Source: CAZQGO01 sp964593065 (GTDB lineage: Bacteria > Oederibacteriota > JAAXVQ01). From it: a stretch of 64,000 nt of DNA. The notes beneath the pieces were generated by a model. That model saw only the letters and a program-made list of their open reading frames with translations, did no database searches and was not told where the DNA came from. The stretch is taken from positions 1 to 64,000 of the forward strand of contig CAZQGO010000015.1 of the NCBI GenBank assembly GCA_964593065.1, written 5' to 3'. This document shows, in pieces, positions 49,731-57,766 of this stretch (position 1 is the first letter of the stretch; the number at the start of each line of letters is the position of its first letter). The translations under genes were made by a program, and so were the position numbers.

Positions 49731-50435
49731 CTACAATTCCGCCAGCGCGTCCCAGAAGCGCCGGATGAGCTGCCGGCCGTACAGCGAGACGACCTGGTGA
49801 CTGGCCGCGGCCTGCTCGGCGAGTTTTTCCCGCGTCAGTCCGTCCGCCGCATTCAGTTCATCCGGCCGGCTGCCGGCCCAAAGGTCCACGAGGTCCGGCG
49901 TGACTTCCAGATGAAACTGGAATCCCCAGGCTTTGCCGTGGCGGAAAGCCTGGTGGGGATAGTCCCGGCCCTGCGCCAGATGCAGCGCACCTGCCGGCAG
50001 ATCGAATCCCTGCCGGTGCCACTGAAAAACCGGCAACTCCATGGGAAAACCGCTGAAGAGGATGTCTTCGGCCCCGGTGGGGGTCAGCGTCACATGCGCA
50101 TAGCCGATTTCCCAGGCCGGCCCAGGGTTAACCCGTGCTCCCAGGGCGGCTGCCAGGAGCTGCGCCCCGAGGCAGACGCCCAGGACCGGCGTTGCACGCG
50201 CGTTGAGGCGCTGCAAATACTCGATCTGACGCCCCAAGTTCGGATATCGGTCCTGCTCGGCCACGTTCTGCGGTCCGCCGAGAACAATGGCGGCCAGAGT
50301 CGATTCCGGCGGCGGCACCGGCCGGTCCTGCCACAACGGGATGTACTCGAAGGGGGCATGCCACCGGCTCAATTCTTCCTGCCAGATGCCCAACGGTTCG
50401 GCTTCGCTGTTTTGCAGGATATACAGTTTCTTCAT
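49731..50435 (-). CDS. Class I glutamine amidotransferase-like protein
   Basis: 234 residues. The catalytic triad appears as Cys in VLGVCLGAQLLA, and His and Glu in FQFHLEVTP. IVLGGPQNV lies near 53, and FQWHRQGFDLP near 140. The single-domain form is related to GMP-synthase glutaminase domains and to gamma-glutamyl or peptide-cleaving relatives; no synthetase partner is nearby. It hydrolyses glutamine, or a gamma-glutamyl bond of an unknown compound. ATG 50435 has GGAGGG seven bases upstream. An intergenic repeat lies just upstream. Confidence 0.85.
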   Translation of the reverse strand: MKKLYILQNSEAEPLGIWQEELSRWHAPFEYIPLWQDRPVPPPESTLAAIVLGGPQNVAEQDRYPNLGRQIEYLQRLNARATPVLGVCLGAQLLAAALGARVNPGPAWEIGYAHVTLTPTGAEDILFSGFPMELPVFQWHRQGFDLPAGALHLAQGRDYPHQAFRHGKAWGFQFHLEVTPDLVDLWAGSRPDELNAADGLTREKLAEQAAASHQVVSLYGRQLIRRFWDALAEL

Positions 50436-50474
50436 GGTGTTACCCTCCGCGCGCACTGGCCCTTAGGGGAAGGA

Positions 50475-50592
50475 CCCTTCAGGGGAACCACAGGTTCCCC
50501 TGACGCGGACGCCGATGCGTCCTGCTTTCCTTCCTGCTTCTGTCAGGGGCTTCACCGCCCCCGAACCCCCGCCTCATCACTTTGATGAGGCC
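50475..50592. repeat. Dispersed intergenic repeat, compact copy
   Basis: Three blocks: CCTTCAGGGGAACCACAGG with TTCCCC (a palindrome, 50477-50501), GCCGATGCGTCCTGCTTTCC (50511-50530), and a block ending CATCACTTTGATGAGGCC near 50592. The same blocks appear in the same order at 57428-57766 with longer spacing. Palindromic ends and an intergenic site suggest a non-coding mobile or selfish repeat. Confidence 0.65.
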
Positions 50593-50641
50593 ACGGGGCC
50601 GTTCGAGAACCCGAGTCAAGCCCCTGCGAATCGGCGCCCGG

Positions 50642-51469
50642 CTACGAATCGGCGTAGCGGGACACGGGAGTGAAATTGACGAAATGGGCCGCCAGCCTGG
50701 CTCCCAGGGATTCCACCAGCCCGCGGCCGGCCTCGTTGTCCGGATGAACGGTCGCCACATACTGCTTGCCTTCCGCCAGCTCCCGCCGCAGCGCGAAGGA
50801 CACCAGGTATCTTCCGTATCCTTTGGCGCGCTGGGCCTCGGCGACGATCGGGACCGCCGTGATGTATTTCTGCCCCTGGGGAACCACGTAGCAAACGGCC
50901 ACGGCCTCGCCGCCGGACATGAGCCGGTAATGCCGCCACAGCGCCAGGCTTTTCAACAGGGACATTTCATCCGGAATGCCGCCATCCTCGGTCGCGACGG
51001 ACGAATAAATAGGCAGCAGGCGCCGGGCGTCATCCAGGGTGCTCACGATCACGGTCAGGTTCGGGTCCTCGGCCCAGGCGGGGCTCTTGTCCAAACGGTA
51101 CAGAGGCGAAGAAACCTGGTTGGGCAGGTGCAGGTCCATGAGCAGCGGAAACCCGCTGGCGTCGTCGGTACGGCCCACGACGGTTTTCGGCTGCAGCTTC
51201 TCGAAGACCGCCTGCAGGAGCCGTTTCGCGCTCCGAGCCGGTTCCAGGGCCAGGTAAAATTCGGGCACGACCGGCGCCCAGGAGGGGATGATTCCCTCCT
51301 CGGTCAGAAAGGCGTAACCCAGGGTATGTCCCGCCTCCTCGACGGCGAAGGCCTTTCCCATGCGGCACAGGGCCTCGTGAAAATCGGGGATGACCGGCAG
51401 GCTCAGTTGTTCTCGGTAGCGCCGGCGCCAGGTTTCCAGGTGGCGCGGCTCCAGGGGGCTTAAATCCAC
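50642..51469 (-). CDS. GNAT-family acetyltransferase
   Basis: 275 residues. The C-terminal half (about 140-270) is the GNAT fold: VCYVVPQGQ, then ITAVPIVAEAQRAKGYGRYL with the acetyl-CoA loop QRAKGYG, and a C-terminal LGARLAAHFVNFTPV. The N-terminal half (about 1-135) is a second, divergent GNAT-like region with FYLALEP. Tandem GNAT proteins of this size acetylate amines of peptides or small molecules. GTG 51469 has GGAG seven bases upstream and starts three bases after the upstream stop. Confidence 0.82.
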   Translation of the reverse strand: MDLSPLEPRHLETWRRRYREQLSLPVIPDFHEALCRMGKAFAVEEAGHTLGYAFLTEEGIIPSWAPVVPEFYLALEPARSAKRLLQAVFEKLQPKTVVGRTDDASGFPLLMDLHLPNQVSSPLYRLDKSPAWAEDPNLTVIVSTLDDARRLLPIYSSVATEDGGIPDEMSLLKSLALWRHYRLMSGGEAVAVCYVVPQGQKYITAVPIVAEAQRAKGYGRYLVSFALRRELAEGKQYVATVHPDNEAGRGLVESLGARLAAHFVNFTPVSRYADS

Positions 51470-51471
51470 GG

Positions 51472-51942
51472 TCAGGCTCCCGGCTTGTCCACCGGCACCT
51501 GCACCTCGACCTCCACTTCACTGCCGGATCTGAAATCCGCCGGCCGGAACCCTGACAGGTAATATTCCTTGGCCGGCCCGTTCACCCGATAACCCTGCTC
51601 CTGAATCCATTGCAGCAGGCGGGCGTAGGTTTCCCGGATCTGAGCATAGGAACCCCGAAATTGCTCGCAGGCCACCCAGCCTGTGGGTTGCAGGACCACC
51701 GTGGCCTCCCCGTCCCCCGTAGTCTCCCCGGCCAGTTCCAGCGCGGCCGCGAAGTGGGCGTGCTCGGGATTCAGGTCGCGAGGATCATCGTAGAGGATGG
51801 CCAGTTTATCCCCTTTGTAGGGAACCCGGCGCCTTTCCAGAAACTCCTCCAGCCGTTCGAACATGTCTCCCAGCTGCCACCACGACCCAGTCTCTTCCAG
51901 GCACAATATCTTGCTGCTGTCGATCTTCCGTATTTCCGGCAT
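51472..51942 (-). CDS. GyrI-like/effector-binding domain protein
   Basis: 156 residues. It matches the small-molecule-binding GyrI/BmrR C-terminal fold (AraC effector-binding domain): FERLEEFLERRRV, KLAILYDDPRD, WVACEQFRGSYAQIRETYARLLQWI, EYYLSGFRP, and the closing EVEVEVQVPV. There is no DNA-binding part, so it is a stand-alone ligand binder, perhaps a cyclic-peptide or drug sensor, or a hydrolase-like binder. ATG 51942 has GGAGG six bases upstream. Confidence 0.85.
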   Translation of the reverse strand: MPEIRKIDSSKILCLEETGSWWQLGDMFERLEEFLERRRVPYKGDKLAILYDDPRDLNPEHAHFAAALELAGETTGDGEATVVLQPTGWVACEQFRGSYAQIRETYARLLQWIQEQGYRVNGPAKEYYLSGFRPADFRSGSEVEVEVQVPVDKPGA

Positions 51943-52039
51943 CGTGACCTCCCCGCAGTTCTGGTCGCCGCTCCGGACCTTCAGACCGGCGAATTCGCTG
52001 TCCGCGGCGGCCGGCATGGCGAGCCGCCGTCCCGGAATC

Positions 52040-52726
52040 TCATTTTTCCCGCAGTTGTTTCAGCATTTGTTCGGCCAGGCTCTTGGCGTCCGCCAGGCCG
52101 TCCTCGGTGTTTTGCGCCACCGCCTGCCGCAGATACTCTTCGGCATCGTTTTTGGAGTTCCGGTTCAGCGCCAGACGCGCCAGATTGATGCCGGCCGGAA
52201 TATAGCCGGGATAAAGCTCGAGGCAGCGCCGGTATTGTTTCTCCGCGGCCGCATAGTCTCCGAGCTGCATGTTCAGGCTGCCGCGGTAGAAGTAGACCGC
52301 CGGATCGCGCGGAGCGATGTCCTGGATCTTCTGCAACAACTCGCGGGCCTCGGCAAAGGCTTCCGCGTCGATGGATTTAAAAAACTCCTGGTAGATGGGC
52401 CATTTTCGCAGAAATTGTCGGTAGGCCGGCGCCACGGGATCCTTGGGACGAAGGGCCAGAAAAACCTCCATGGCCTTCATCCCGGCGCCGAAATCATAGA
52501 TGCGGCTGCTCGGGTCGAATTTCTCCCCGGCCGCGAGCAGGACCGGCAGCTCCTCCGGGAGTCCGAAAAATTTCACCTTCCAGTGCGGTACGTTGACCAG
52601 GACCAGCCGCGGCTTTTCGCCGCCGGCGGCCGCGCCGGCCTCGGCGGCCGCCGCGGTCCTCCCCGCGGTTCCGGCCACCCACAGCAGGCTTGCGGCCAGC
52701 AACACGTGTTTCCAGGAACCTCGCAT
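52040..52726 (-). CDS. Exported TPR protein
   Basis: 228 residues, ATG 52726 with AGGAGG eight bases upstream. A signal peptide of about 27 residues (LLAASLLWVAGTAGRTAAAA) precedes about 70 residues without clear homology (KVKFFGLPEELPVLLAAGEK). Three TPR-like units then cover about 130-215 (RDPAVYFYRGSLNMQLGDYA, AAEKQYRRCLELYPGYIPAG). It works in the periplasm as a binding scaffold. It lies ten bases past the HAD gene stop; they are co-transcribed. Confidence 0.75.
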   Translation of the reverse strand: MRGSWKHVLLAASLLWVAGTAGRTAAAAEAGAAAGGEKPRLVLVNVPHWKVKFFGLPEELPVLLAAGEKFDPSSRIYDFGAGMKAMEVFLALRPKDPVAPAYRQFLRKWPIYQEFFKSIDAEAFAEARELLQKIQDIAPRDPAVYFYRGSLNMQLGDYAAAEKQYRRCLELYPGYIPAGINLARLALNRNSKNDAEEYLRQAVAQNTEDGLADAKSLAEQMLKQLREK

Positions 52727-52736
52727 GATGAACCTC

Positions 52737-53459
52737 CTAGCATAATTCCAGAACATCGAGTAAAGAATCGCCCGTTGCGACCTGCGCCTTTGGCTCCGGC
52801 CCTTCCCGCCGCAGCCAGAGCGCGTCCAGCCCCGCCGCCCGGGCGCCGCAGACGTCCTCCTCCAGGGAATCGCCCACGTGCAGCACTTCCCCCGGGTTCA
52901 CCCCCGCCTCGGCCACCGCCAGGGCAAAGATCCGCGGGTCGGGTTTGGACACGCCGACGCCGGCGGAATACAGGATGAACTTGAAGGACGGCGTCAGGCG
53001 CATTTCCCGGCACAGGATTTCCAGCCGGGAATCCCAGTTGGACACGATGCCCAAAATCACGTCCCGGCGGCGGCATTCCGCTAAGACGGCCTCGACTTCG
53101 GGATACAACCGCCAGGCCTCGGGGGTGGCGAACACGTCGTATAAATATTCGAAATACTCCTCGAATCGTTCCATGGCGCCGAAACGCGCCAGCACGTCCC
53201 GGACCAAGTCATGCCAGCCTTCCCGCTCCGCCTGTCCGGTGCCGGCTTGTCCCGCGCCCAGCCGCCGGGAACGCCGCGCCCATTCGGCGCGGAAGGCCCG
53301 CTCCATGTCCTCGGCCGCCACGGCCAGCCCGAAGGCGCGCGCGGCAGCCGCATACCGCTCCCCCACCGAGGGATGGGGTTTCAAGAGAGTATTGCCGGCA
53401 TCGAAAAATACGGCGCGGTATCGCCGGCTGCGCAGGGAACCGGCGGGTATGCTCAGCAT
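52737..53459 (-). CDS. HAD-superfamily hydrolase, subfamily IA
   Basis: 240 residues. Motif I FFDAGNTLLKPHPSVGERY: the first aspartate (residue 20) is intact, while the second, at D+2, is Gly-Asn (AGN). That variation is common in the HDHD3/YjjG-type branch. The cap is helical, motif II is in IVSNWDSRLE, the lysine in KPDPRIF, and motif IV in VGDSLEEDVCGARAAG. Likely a nucleotide or sugar-phosphate phosphatase. ATG 53459 has GGAGG nearby upstream. Confidence 0.8.
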   Translation of the reverse strand: MLSIPAGSLRSRRYRAVFFDAGNTLLKPHPSVGERYAAAARAFGLAVAAEDMERAFRAEWARRSRRLGAGQAGTGQAEREGWHDLVRDVLARFGAMERFEEYFEYLYDVFATPEAWRLYPEVEAVLAECRRRDVILGIVSNWDSRLEILCREMRLTPSFKFILYSAGVGVSKPDPRIFALAVAEAGVNPGEVLHVGDSLEEDVCGARAAGLDALWLRREGPEPKAQVATGDSLLDVLELC

Positions 53460-53589
53460 CCTCGACCTCCCCCCGCGACGGCCGCCGTTGCGGGAACACC
53501 CGCCATTTCTCTCTTCCCGGACTCATTCCCGGGCCGGTTTTCTCCCGCTTCCGTCCGGGGGGCCCCCGGCCCGGGCCGGCCGCGCGCGC

Positions 53590-54510
53590 CTAGCGCAGGG
53601 GTTGGCCCGAATCCGGCGGCGGACCGGACATCGGGGCGGGAGGCGGACCGGAAGGCCGGGCGGGATTGACCAAGATGACGAGAGTGGGCCGTCCCGGGCC
53701 GGTGAGCAGGAAATACCACCCGCTGACGAAGACCAGCAGGTCCCGCTGCATGAAGCGCCCGCCGGAGCGGAGCAATTCCTTGCCGGCAAACCAGTTGATG
53801 CCCAGGAGATTGACGGCCGAAAGCGCGAGGACCAGGATCGCGGCCCAGCGGAACCGGATGCCGGTGACCACCATGACTCCGGCCACCAGCTGGATCAGGT
53901 AGAGAACCGTGACGACGTGCGGCGCCGCCGTACCGGGCAAAAAAGGAAGGCGCGCGACCGCATCGACGGTATGCACGAAGTAGCCGTGGGCGTTCGCGGC
54001 CTTCAACACGCCGTCCCACAGGAGATATGCGCCCAGGAGCAGGCGAAACAACAGGTGGGCGCGGTCGGCCAGGGCCGGAAGACCCTGGGGGGCGCGACGT
54101 TCCGGGTTGTACGGGTCCGTGTTTTCGACAATCAGGGGCAGGCACGCGCCGAGCCACACCAGGTTTTTCGCCACCAGGGGGCGAAAGGGTCCCAGGACCG
54201 CGTTGACTTTCGGCAGGAAGAAAGAAAACACGAAGGTCGCAAGAAAAAGCATCACCGCCATGACCACGGCCGCCTCGCGGAAATAATAACCCGTCAGCAG
54301 ACAGGTCCCGGCGAGCAACAGAACCAGAAACCAGGCCAGCATCAAGACCTCGGAAAACGCGTCGGTCAAAGGAAAAAACGTGAACAGGGCGTTCCACTGG
54401 GACTGATGCACGAGCACGTCCCAGGCGGACCACAAGGTGAAGAAGCCGACCCCGAGGCGCAAATAATACAGGGCTTCTCTCCTGGGCACGATCGTTTCGG
54501 CGCTGGTCAT
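53590..54510 (-). CDS. DoxX-like integral membrane protein
   Basis: 306 residues with about seven to eight hydrophobic segments in two halves. The N-terminal half (RLGVGFFTLWSAWDVLVHQ) and the second half (RLLLGAYLLWDGVLKAANAH, then LYLIQLVAGVMVVTGIRFRW) show the R-x-L-L-G-x-Y-L-L-W-D and G-x-x-L-x-T pattern of DoxX-type proteins. Role unknown; relatives are linked to oxidation of sulfur compounds or redox stress. The start is at ATG 54510 with GGAGGG upstream; the longer frame to 54738 overlaps the divergent promoter. Confidence 0.7.
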   Translation of the reverse strand: MTSAETIVPRREALYYLRLGVGFFTLWSAWDVLVHQSQWNALFTFFPLTDAFSEVLMLAWFLVLLLAGTCLLTGYYFREAAVVMAVMLFLATFVFSFFLPKVNAVLGPFRPLVAKNLVWLGACLPLIVENTDPYNPERRAPQGLPALADRAHLLFRLLLGAYLLWDGVLKAANAHGYFVHTVDAVARLPFLPGTAAPHVVTVLYLIQLVAGVMVVTGIRFRWAAILVLALSAVNLLGINWFAGKELLRSGGRFMQRDLLVFVSGWYFLLTGPGRPTLVILVNPARPSGPPPAPMSGPPPDSGQPLR

Positions 54511-54689
54511 GGGGTGTTCCCTCCCTGTGACAAATCCCTGCCGGCGGCGCTGGCGCCGCCCTGGAGCCGGGGAACTTGAAACCTGACTTATTATATGTAG
54601 ATTCGCGTATCTTACCAGCGATTTTTTCACGCCCGGGAATCGGCCGTCCAGGGCGCGGCCCGGCCTGGGCTCCGCCCGCGTAAAAAGCA

Positions 54690-54718
54690 TTGACCCTGAC
54701 AATCCGTTCGGATATGAT
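54690..54718 (+). promoter_or_regulatory. Sigma-70 promoter for the 54762 gene
   Basis: TTGACC (54690-54695), 17-base spacer, TATGAT (54713-54718). The hexamers overlap a potential early ATG, which argues against starting the CDS there. Confidence 0.7.
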
Positions 54719-54761
54719 AACGCCAGTCGCGGCAGCATTGACCGGAGAGGATTTCAGACAC

Positions 54762-55070
54762 GTGGTTCGGGAAGTCGCCATTTTCAAAATCAAGTCCGAT
54801 GCGCACGCGGAAGCCCTCAAGGTGCTGGAAGAGTACGCGGCCTTCAAGCGCACACGGCCCGGCTGCCGCGCGGCCGTGGTGAATCCCATGGTCAAGGATC
54901 CGACCCTGCCCTATTTGGATTCGCATTCCCTGCTGATCTACGCGGAGTACGATGACCTGCGCTGCCTAGCCGAATGTTCCCACGCCCTGCAGGACCATTT
55001 CCACCTGCATCAGTTCCCCTTCGACCATTTCCTGGTCGGCCCGCCCGTGTACGGCATTTTCGAAAGTTAA
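54762..55070 (+). CDS. Small dimeric alpha-beta-barrel-like protein
   Basis: 102 residues from GTG 54762, the best start downstream of the predicted promoter. The frame has VREVAIFKIKSDAHAEALKV, a central strand SHSLLIYAEYDDLRCLAEC, then HALQDHFHLHQFPF. This is the pattern of ABM or stress-response A/B-barrel domains (EthD/Dabb-like), where two subunits form a barrel that binds a small hydrophobic molecule. Four His residues cluster in the last third. Soluble; converges with cobO, separated by 22 bases. Confidence 0.6.
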   Translation: MVREVAIFKIKSDAHAEALKVLEEYAAFKRTRPGCRAAVVNPMVKDPTLPYLDSHSLLIYAEYDDLRCLAECSHALQDHFHLHQFPFDHFLVGPPVYGIFES

Positions 55071-55092
55071 AGCCGCGCTCCCCGAACGCCGT

Positions 55093-55611
55093 TCAGTATT
55101 CGATTCCCCGGCGCGCCCGGACTCCGCGGGCGTAGTAATGTTTGGCCGGCTGCATGACCGTGACCAAATCCGCCTCCCGCCGCAGGCAGGCGCTCGCCCC
55201 GCGGCCCGTGAACAGCAGTTCCACCCCTGCCGGGCGTTTTCGGATCAACTCCAGCACAGCCGCTTCCCGGATTAAGCCCAGACGAATCGCCACGCAAATT
55301 TCATCGGCCACCACCAGATCGAAGCGGCCGGAGCGCACGGCCCGGGCCAGGGCCGCCAGGGCCCGCTGCGCCTCGCGGATGTCCCCGGGCCGGGGTTTCT
55401 TCACCCAGCCCTCACGCCCGAAGGAGCGCAGGGTCAGGCCGGTCAACCGCCGCAAGGGCCGTTGTTCCGAGGCCCGCCGTCCCTTCAGGAATTGCAGAAA
55501 AAAGATTTTCCAGCCCGCCCCCGACGCCCGCAGCGCCAACCCCATGGCCGCCGTGGTCTTCCCCTTGCCGTCGCCCGTGTAAATTTGCAACCTGCCGCGA
55601 TCCGAATGCAT
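55093..55611 (-). CDS. cobO: Cob(I)yrinic acid a,c-diamide adenosyltransferase
   Basis: 172 residues. Attaches the 5'-deoxyadenosyl group to reduced cobalt in corrinoids, giving adenosylcobalamin. Walker A GDGKGKTTAAMGLALR near 12, then FLQFLKGR, DLVVADEICVAI, and ELLFTGRGAS, all CobO/BtuR motifs. ATG 55611 has GGAGG five bases upstream and starts 26 bases after the btuC stop. As the last gene of the B12 uptake operon it activates imported corrinoid. Confidence 0.92.
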   Translation of the reverse strand: MHSDRGRLQIYTGDGKGKTTAAMGLALRASGAGWKIFFLQFLKGRRASEQRPLRRLTGLTLRSFGREGWVKKPRPGDIREAQRALAALARAVRSGRFDLVVADEICVAIRLGLIREAAVLELIRKRPAGVELLFTGRGASACLRREADLVTVMQPAKHYYARGVRARRGIEY

Positions 55612-55637
55612 GCCCGCCTCCTCGACCCGCCGGCGCC

Positions 55638-56633
55638 TTACCGCCGCGGTTCGCGTTGGATGAGAATCCAGACGAAAAACGGTCCGCCTAAAATGGCCGT
55701 GATGATGCCCACCGGCAACTCGGCCGGCGCCAGGAGCAGTCGCGCCGCCGCGTCGCAGGCCGGTAAAAAGGCCGCTCCCAGCAACAGAGTGGCGGGCAGC
55801 AGGATCCGGTGATCCGGGCCGTACCACCGCCGGCAGACGTGCGGCACCATCAGGCCCACGAAGCCGATCGGCCCGGCCACGGACACCACCGCGCCGATCA
55901 TTAACCCGACGGCGAGCAGCAGGAGGAGTTTCACCCGGTCCACGTTCATGCCGCGGCTGGCGGCCAGTTCCTGCCCACCGGTCAACAGATTGAGGTCGTA
56001 TCGCAACAGACAAATCAGAATCAGACCCGGCAAGACCATGGGCAGCGCCTGCAACAGGGATTGATAGCCGATCACGTCCAGTCCGCCCATGAGCCAGCGC
56101 AGGATGCGCAGGCTGTGGGCCTGGTTGGACAAATACTGCAGCAGCAGGATGAGGCTGGAAAAAAATATGCCGACCGCAACGCCGGCCAAGAGCATGGTTT
56201 CCGTTGCCATGGCCCGCCGCACCCGGGTCAACCCGTACACCAGAGCCAGGGCGGCCGAAGCCCCCAAGAAGGCGGACAGCGTCACTCCCGAGACACCCAA
56301 CAGGGCGAAGGAGCAGCCCGACCCGATATACAGGCTGGCGCCCAAGCTCGCGCCCGAGGCGGTTCCCAGCGTGAACGGCGTGGCCAGGGGGTTGCGGAAC
56401 AGCGCTTGAAAAGCCAGCCCCCCGGCGGCCAGGCTCGCACCGGCAAGCATGCCCGCGAGCACGCGGGGCAGGCGTAACTTCCAGAAAATGTCGGACGCGG
56501 GGCCGCCGGCCTGCAGCCACACCTCCGCGGGCGTCAGGATCCGGAGTCCGATAAAAGGCAGCACCGCCAGGGCCAGAAGGCACAGGCCGAGCAATGGCAG
56601 CAGCCGCAGCCAGCGTGATCCTAGGTGCTCCAT
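55638..56633 (-). CDS. btuC: Vitamin B12 ABC transporter permease
   Basis: 331 residues with nine to ten transmembrane helices of the FecCD family. Conserved segments include RLPRVLAGMLAGASLAAGGLAFQA near the N-terminus, NPLATPFTLGTASGASLG, and GPIGFVGLMVPHVCRR near 255, which couples to the ATPase. Forms the inner-membrane channel of the transporter. ATG 56633 is seven bases after the btuD stop. Iron-siderophore permeases share the fold; operon context assigns it to B12. Confidence 0.9.
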   Translation of the reverse strand: MEHLGSRWLRLLPLLGLCLLALAVLPFIGLRILTPAEVWLQAGGPASDIFWKLRLPRVLAGMLAGASLAAGGLAFQALFRNPLATPFTLGTASGASLGASLYIGSGCSFALLGVSGVTLSAFLGASAALALVYGLTRVRRAMATETMLLAGVAVGIFFSSLILLLQYLSNQAHSLRILRWLMGGLDVIGYQSLLQALPMVLPGLILICLLRYDLNLLTGGQELAASRGMNVDRVKLLLLLAVGLMIGAVVSVAGPIGFVGLMVPHVCRRWYGPDHRILLPATLLLGAAFLPACDAAARLLLAPAELPVGIITAILGGPFFVWILIQREPRR

Positions 56634-56640
56634 GGGTTCC

Positions 56641-57405
56641 TCACGGCAGGGCCACCGCGCAACCGGTGGCGGGATGCCTCGTCAGCGTGAACGTTTTTCC
56701 ATAGATGGCCTGCAGCACGCCGGAGGTCATCAATTCGGAGGGAGAGCCGTCAAACACCATCCTGCCCGCCCGCAAGGCCAGGATGCGGCCATGCCCCGAG
56801 GCCGCACGGTTCACATCGTGCGTGACCTCGATCAGGGTGATGCCCGTTTCCCGCCTGAGCCTCTCCAGCAGCGCGTAGATCTGCTCCTGTTGATAGGGAT
56901 CCAGATACGCGGCGGGTTCGTCCAAAAGCATGAGCCTCGCCTCCTGGGCCAGGGCGGCCGCGATCAGGACCTTTTGCTGCTCCCCGGCGGACAGGGTGAC
57001 GATCCGGCGCCGGGCCAGGGACTCCAGTCCGGTCCAGGCCAGGGCGCGGGCGACGGCCTCCTGGTCGCGGCGGCTGACGGTGGCAAAGGGGGACAGGTGC
57101 GGATAGCGTCCCTGCAGCACGAAATCCTGCACCGAAAAAAGATCGTCCCGCTCCACGGCCTGGGGCACGTAGGAGATCAGGCGGGCCAGGGCTTTGTGCG
57201 CGTAGGCCTCGGCGGGCCGACCCTGGATTTCCAGGGTTCCCGGCGCGGCGGGCAGGATCCGGCACAGGCATTTCAGCAGGGTCGACTTGCCGGCGCCGTT
57301 GGGCCCGATCACGGCCAGCGTGGAACCGGCTTCCAGGGAAAACGTCACGTCGGCCAGCAGCGGTTTTTTCCCGGCGCAATAGCACAGTTGCCGGACACGG
57401 AACAT
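56641..57405 (-). CDS. btuD: Vitamin B12 ABC transporter ATP-binding protein
   Basis: 254 residues. Walker A is GPNGAGKSTLLKCL, the Q-loop lies in SYVPQ, the signature motif is TLSAGEQQKVLIAAAL, Walker B is LMLLDEPAAYLD, and the H-loop is EVTHDVNRA. ATPase of the importer, bound to BtuC. Two adjacent ATGs exist (57408 and 57405); the second gives better spacing to GGAGG. Between it and btuF lies a 345-base gap carrying a repeat. Confidence 0.92.
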   Translation of the reverse strand: MFRVRQLCYCAGKKPLLADVTFSLEAGSTLAVIGPNGAGKSTLLKCLCRILPAAPGTLEIQGRPAEAYAHKALARLISYVPQAVERDDLFSVQDFVLQGRYPHLSPFATVSRRDQEAVARALAWTGLESLARRRIVTLSAGEQQKVLIAAALAQEARLMLLDEPAAYLDPYQQEQIYALLERLRRETGITLIEVTHDVNRAASGHGRILALRAGRMVFDGSPSELMTSGVLQAIYGKTFTLTRHPATGCAVALP

Positions 57406-57766
57406 CATTTCCTCCCGGCCTCAGAGGCCTTCAGGGGAGCCACGGGTTCCCCATGCCGCGGTCGCTCCGCTCTCCATCGGGGAGGCTTCCCCTCTGGCTC
57501 CCGCCGAAAGCGGTGAGGACTCTTCGGCTCGCCATCACCCCTCATGGAGTCAGGGGTTTTTTCCCTGACCACCCCCGGCCCCTGACGGGTCCTGAGCCGA
57601 TGCGTCCTGCGTTCCTTCCCAACTTGATGGAAATGCCGTTCAAGAAAATCGAGAATCGACCGCAAGCGCAACCGAAAATCGCGATTCCCGATTTTGAATT
57701 TTCGCTTACCGGCGCGCCCAGCACGCTCCGCCCCCGAACCCAAAACCCCATCATCTGGATGAGGCC
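57406..57766. repeat. Dispersed intergenic repeat, expanded copy, in the btuF-btuD gap
   Basis: The 345-base gap between btuF and btuD carries the same ordered blocks as 50475-50592: CCTTCAGGGGAGCCACGG (57429-57446), GCCGATGCGTCCTGCGTTCC (57597-57616) and a CATCATCTGGATGAGGCC block (57749-57766) that overlaps the last codons of btuF. Between blocks 2 and 3 about 110 extra bases are inserted. GTCAGGG-CCCTGAC at 57549-57569 could form a seven-base-pair hairpin. The gap lacks a gene I can support. Confidence 0.6.

Noticed and set aside
54690..54761. Earlier ATG start for the small alpha-beta-barrel gene
   Set aside because: It coincides with the predicted -35 of the promoter, so it would not be transcribed.
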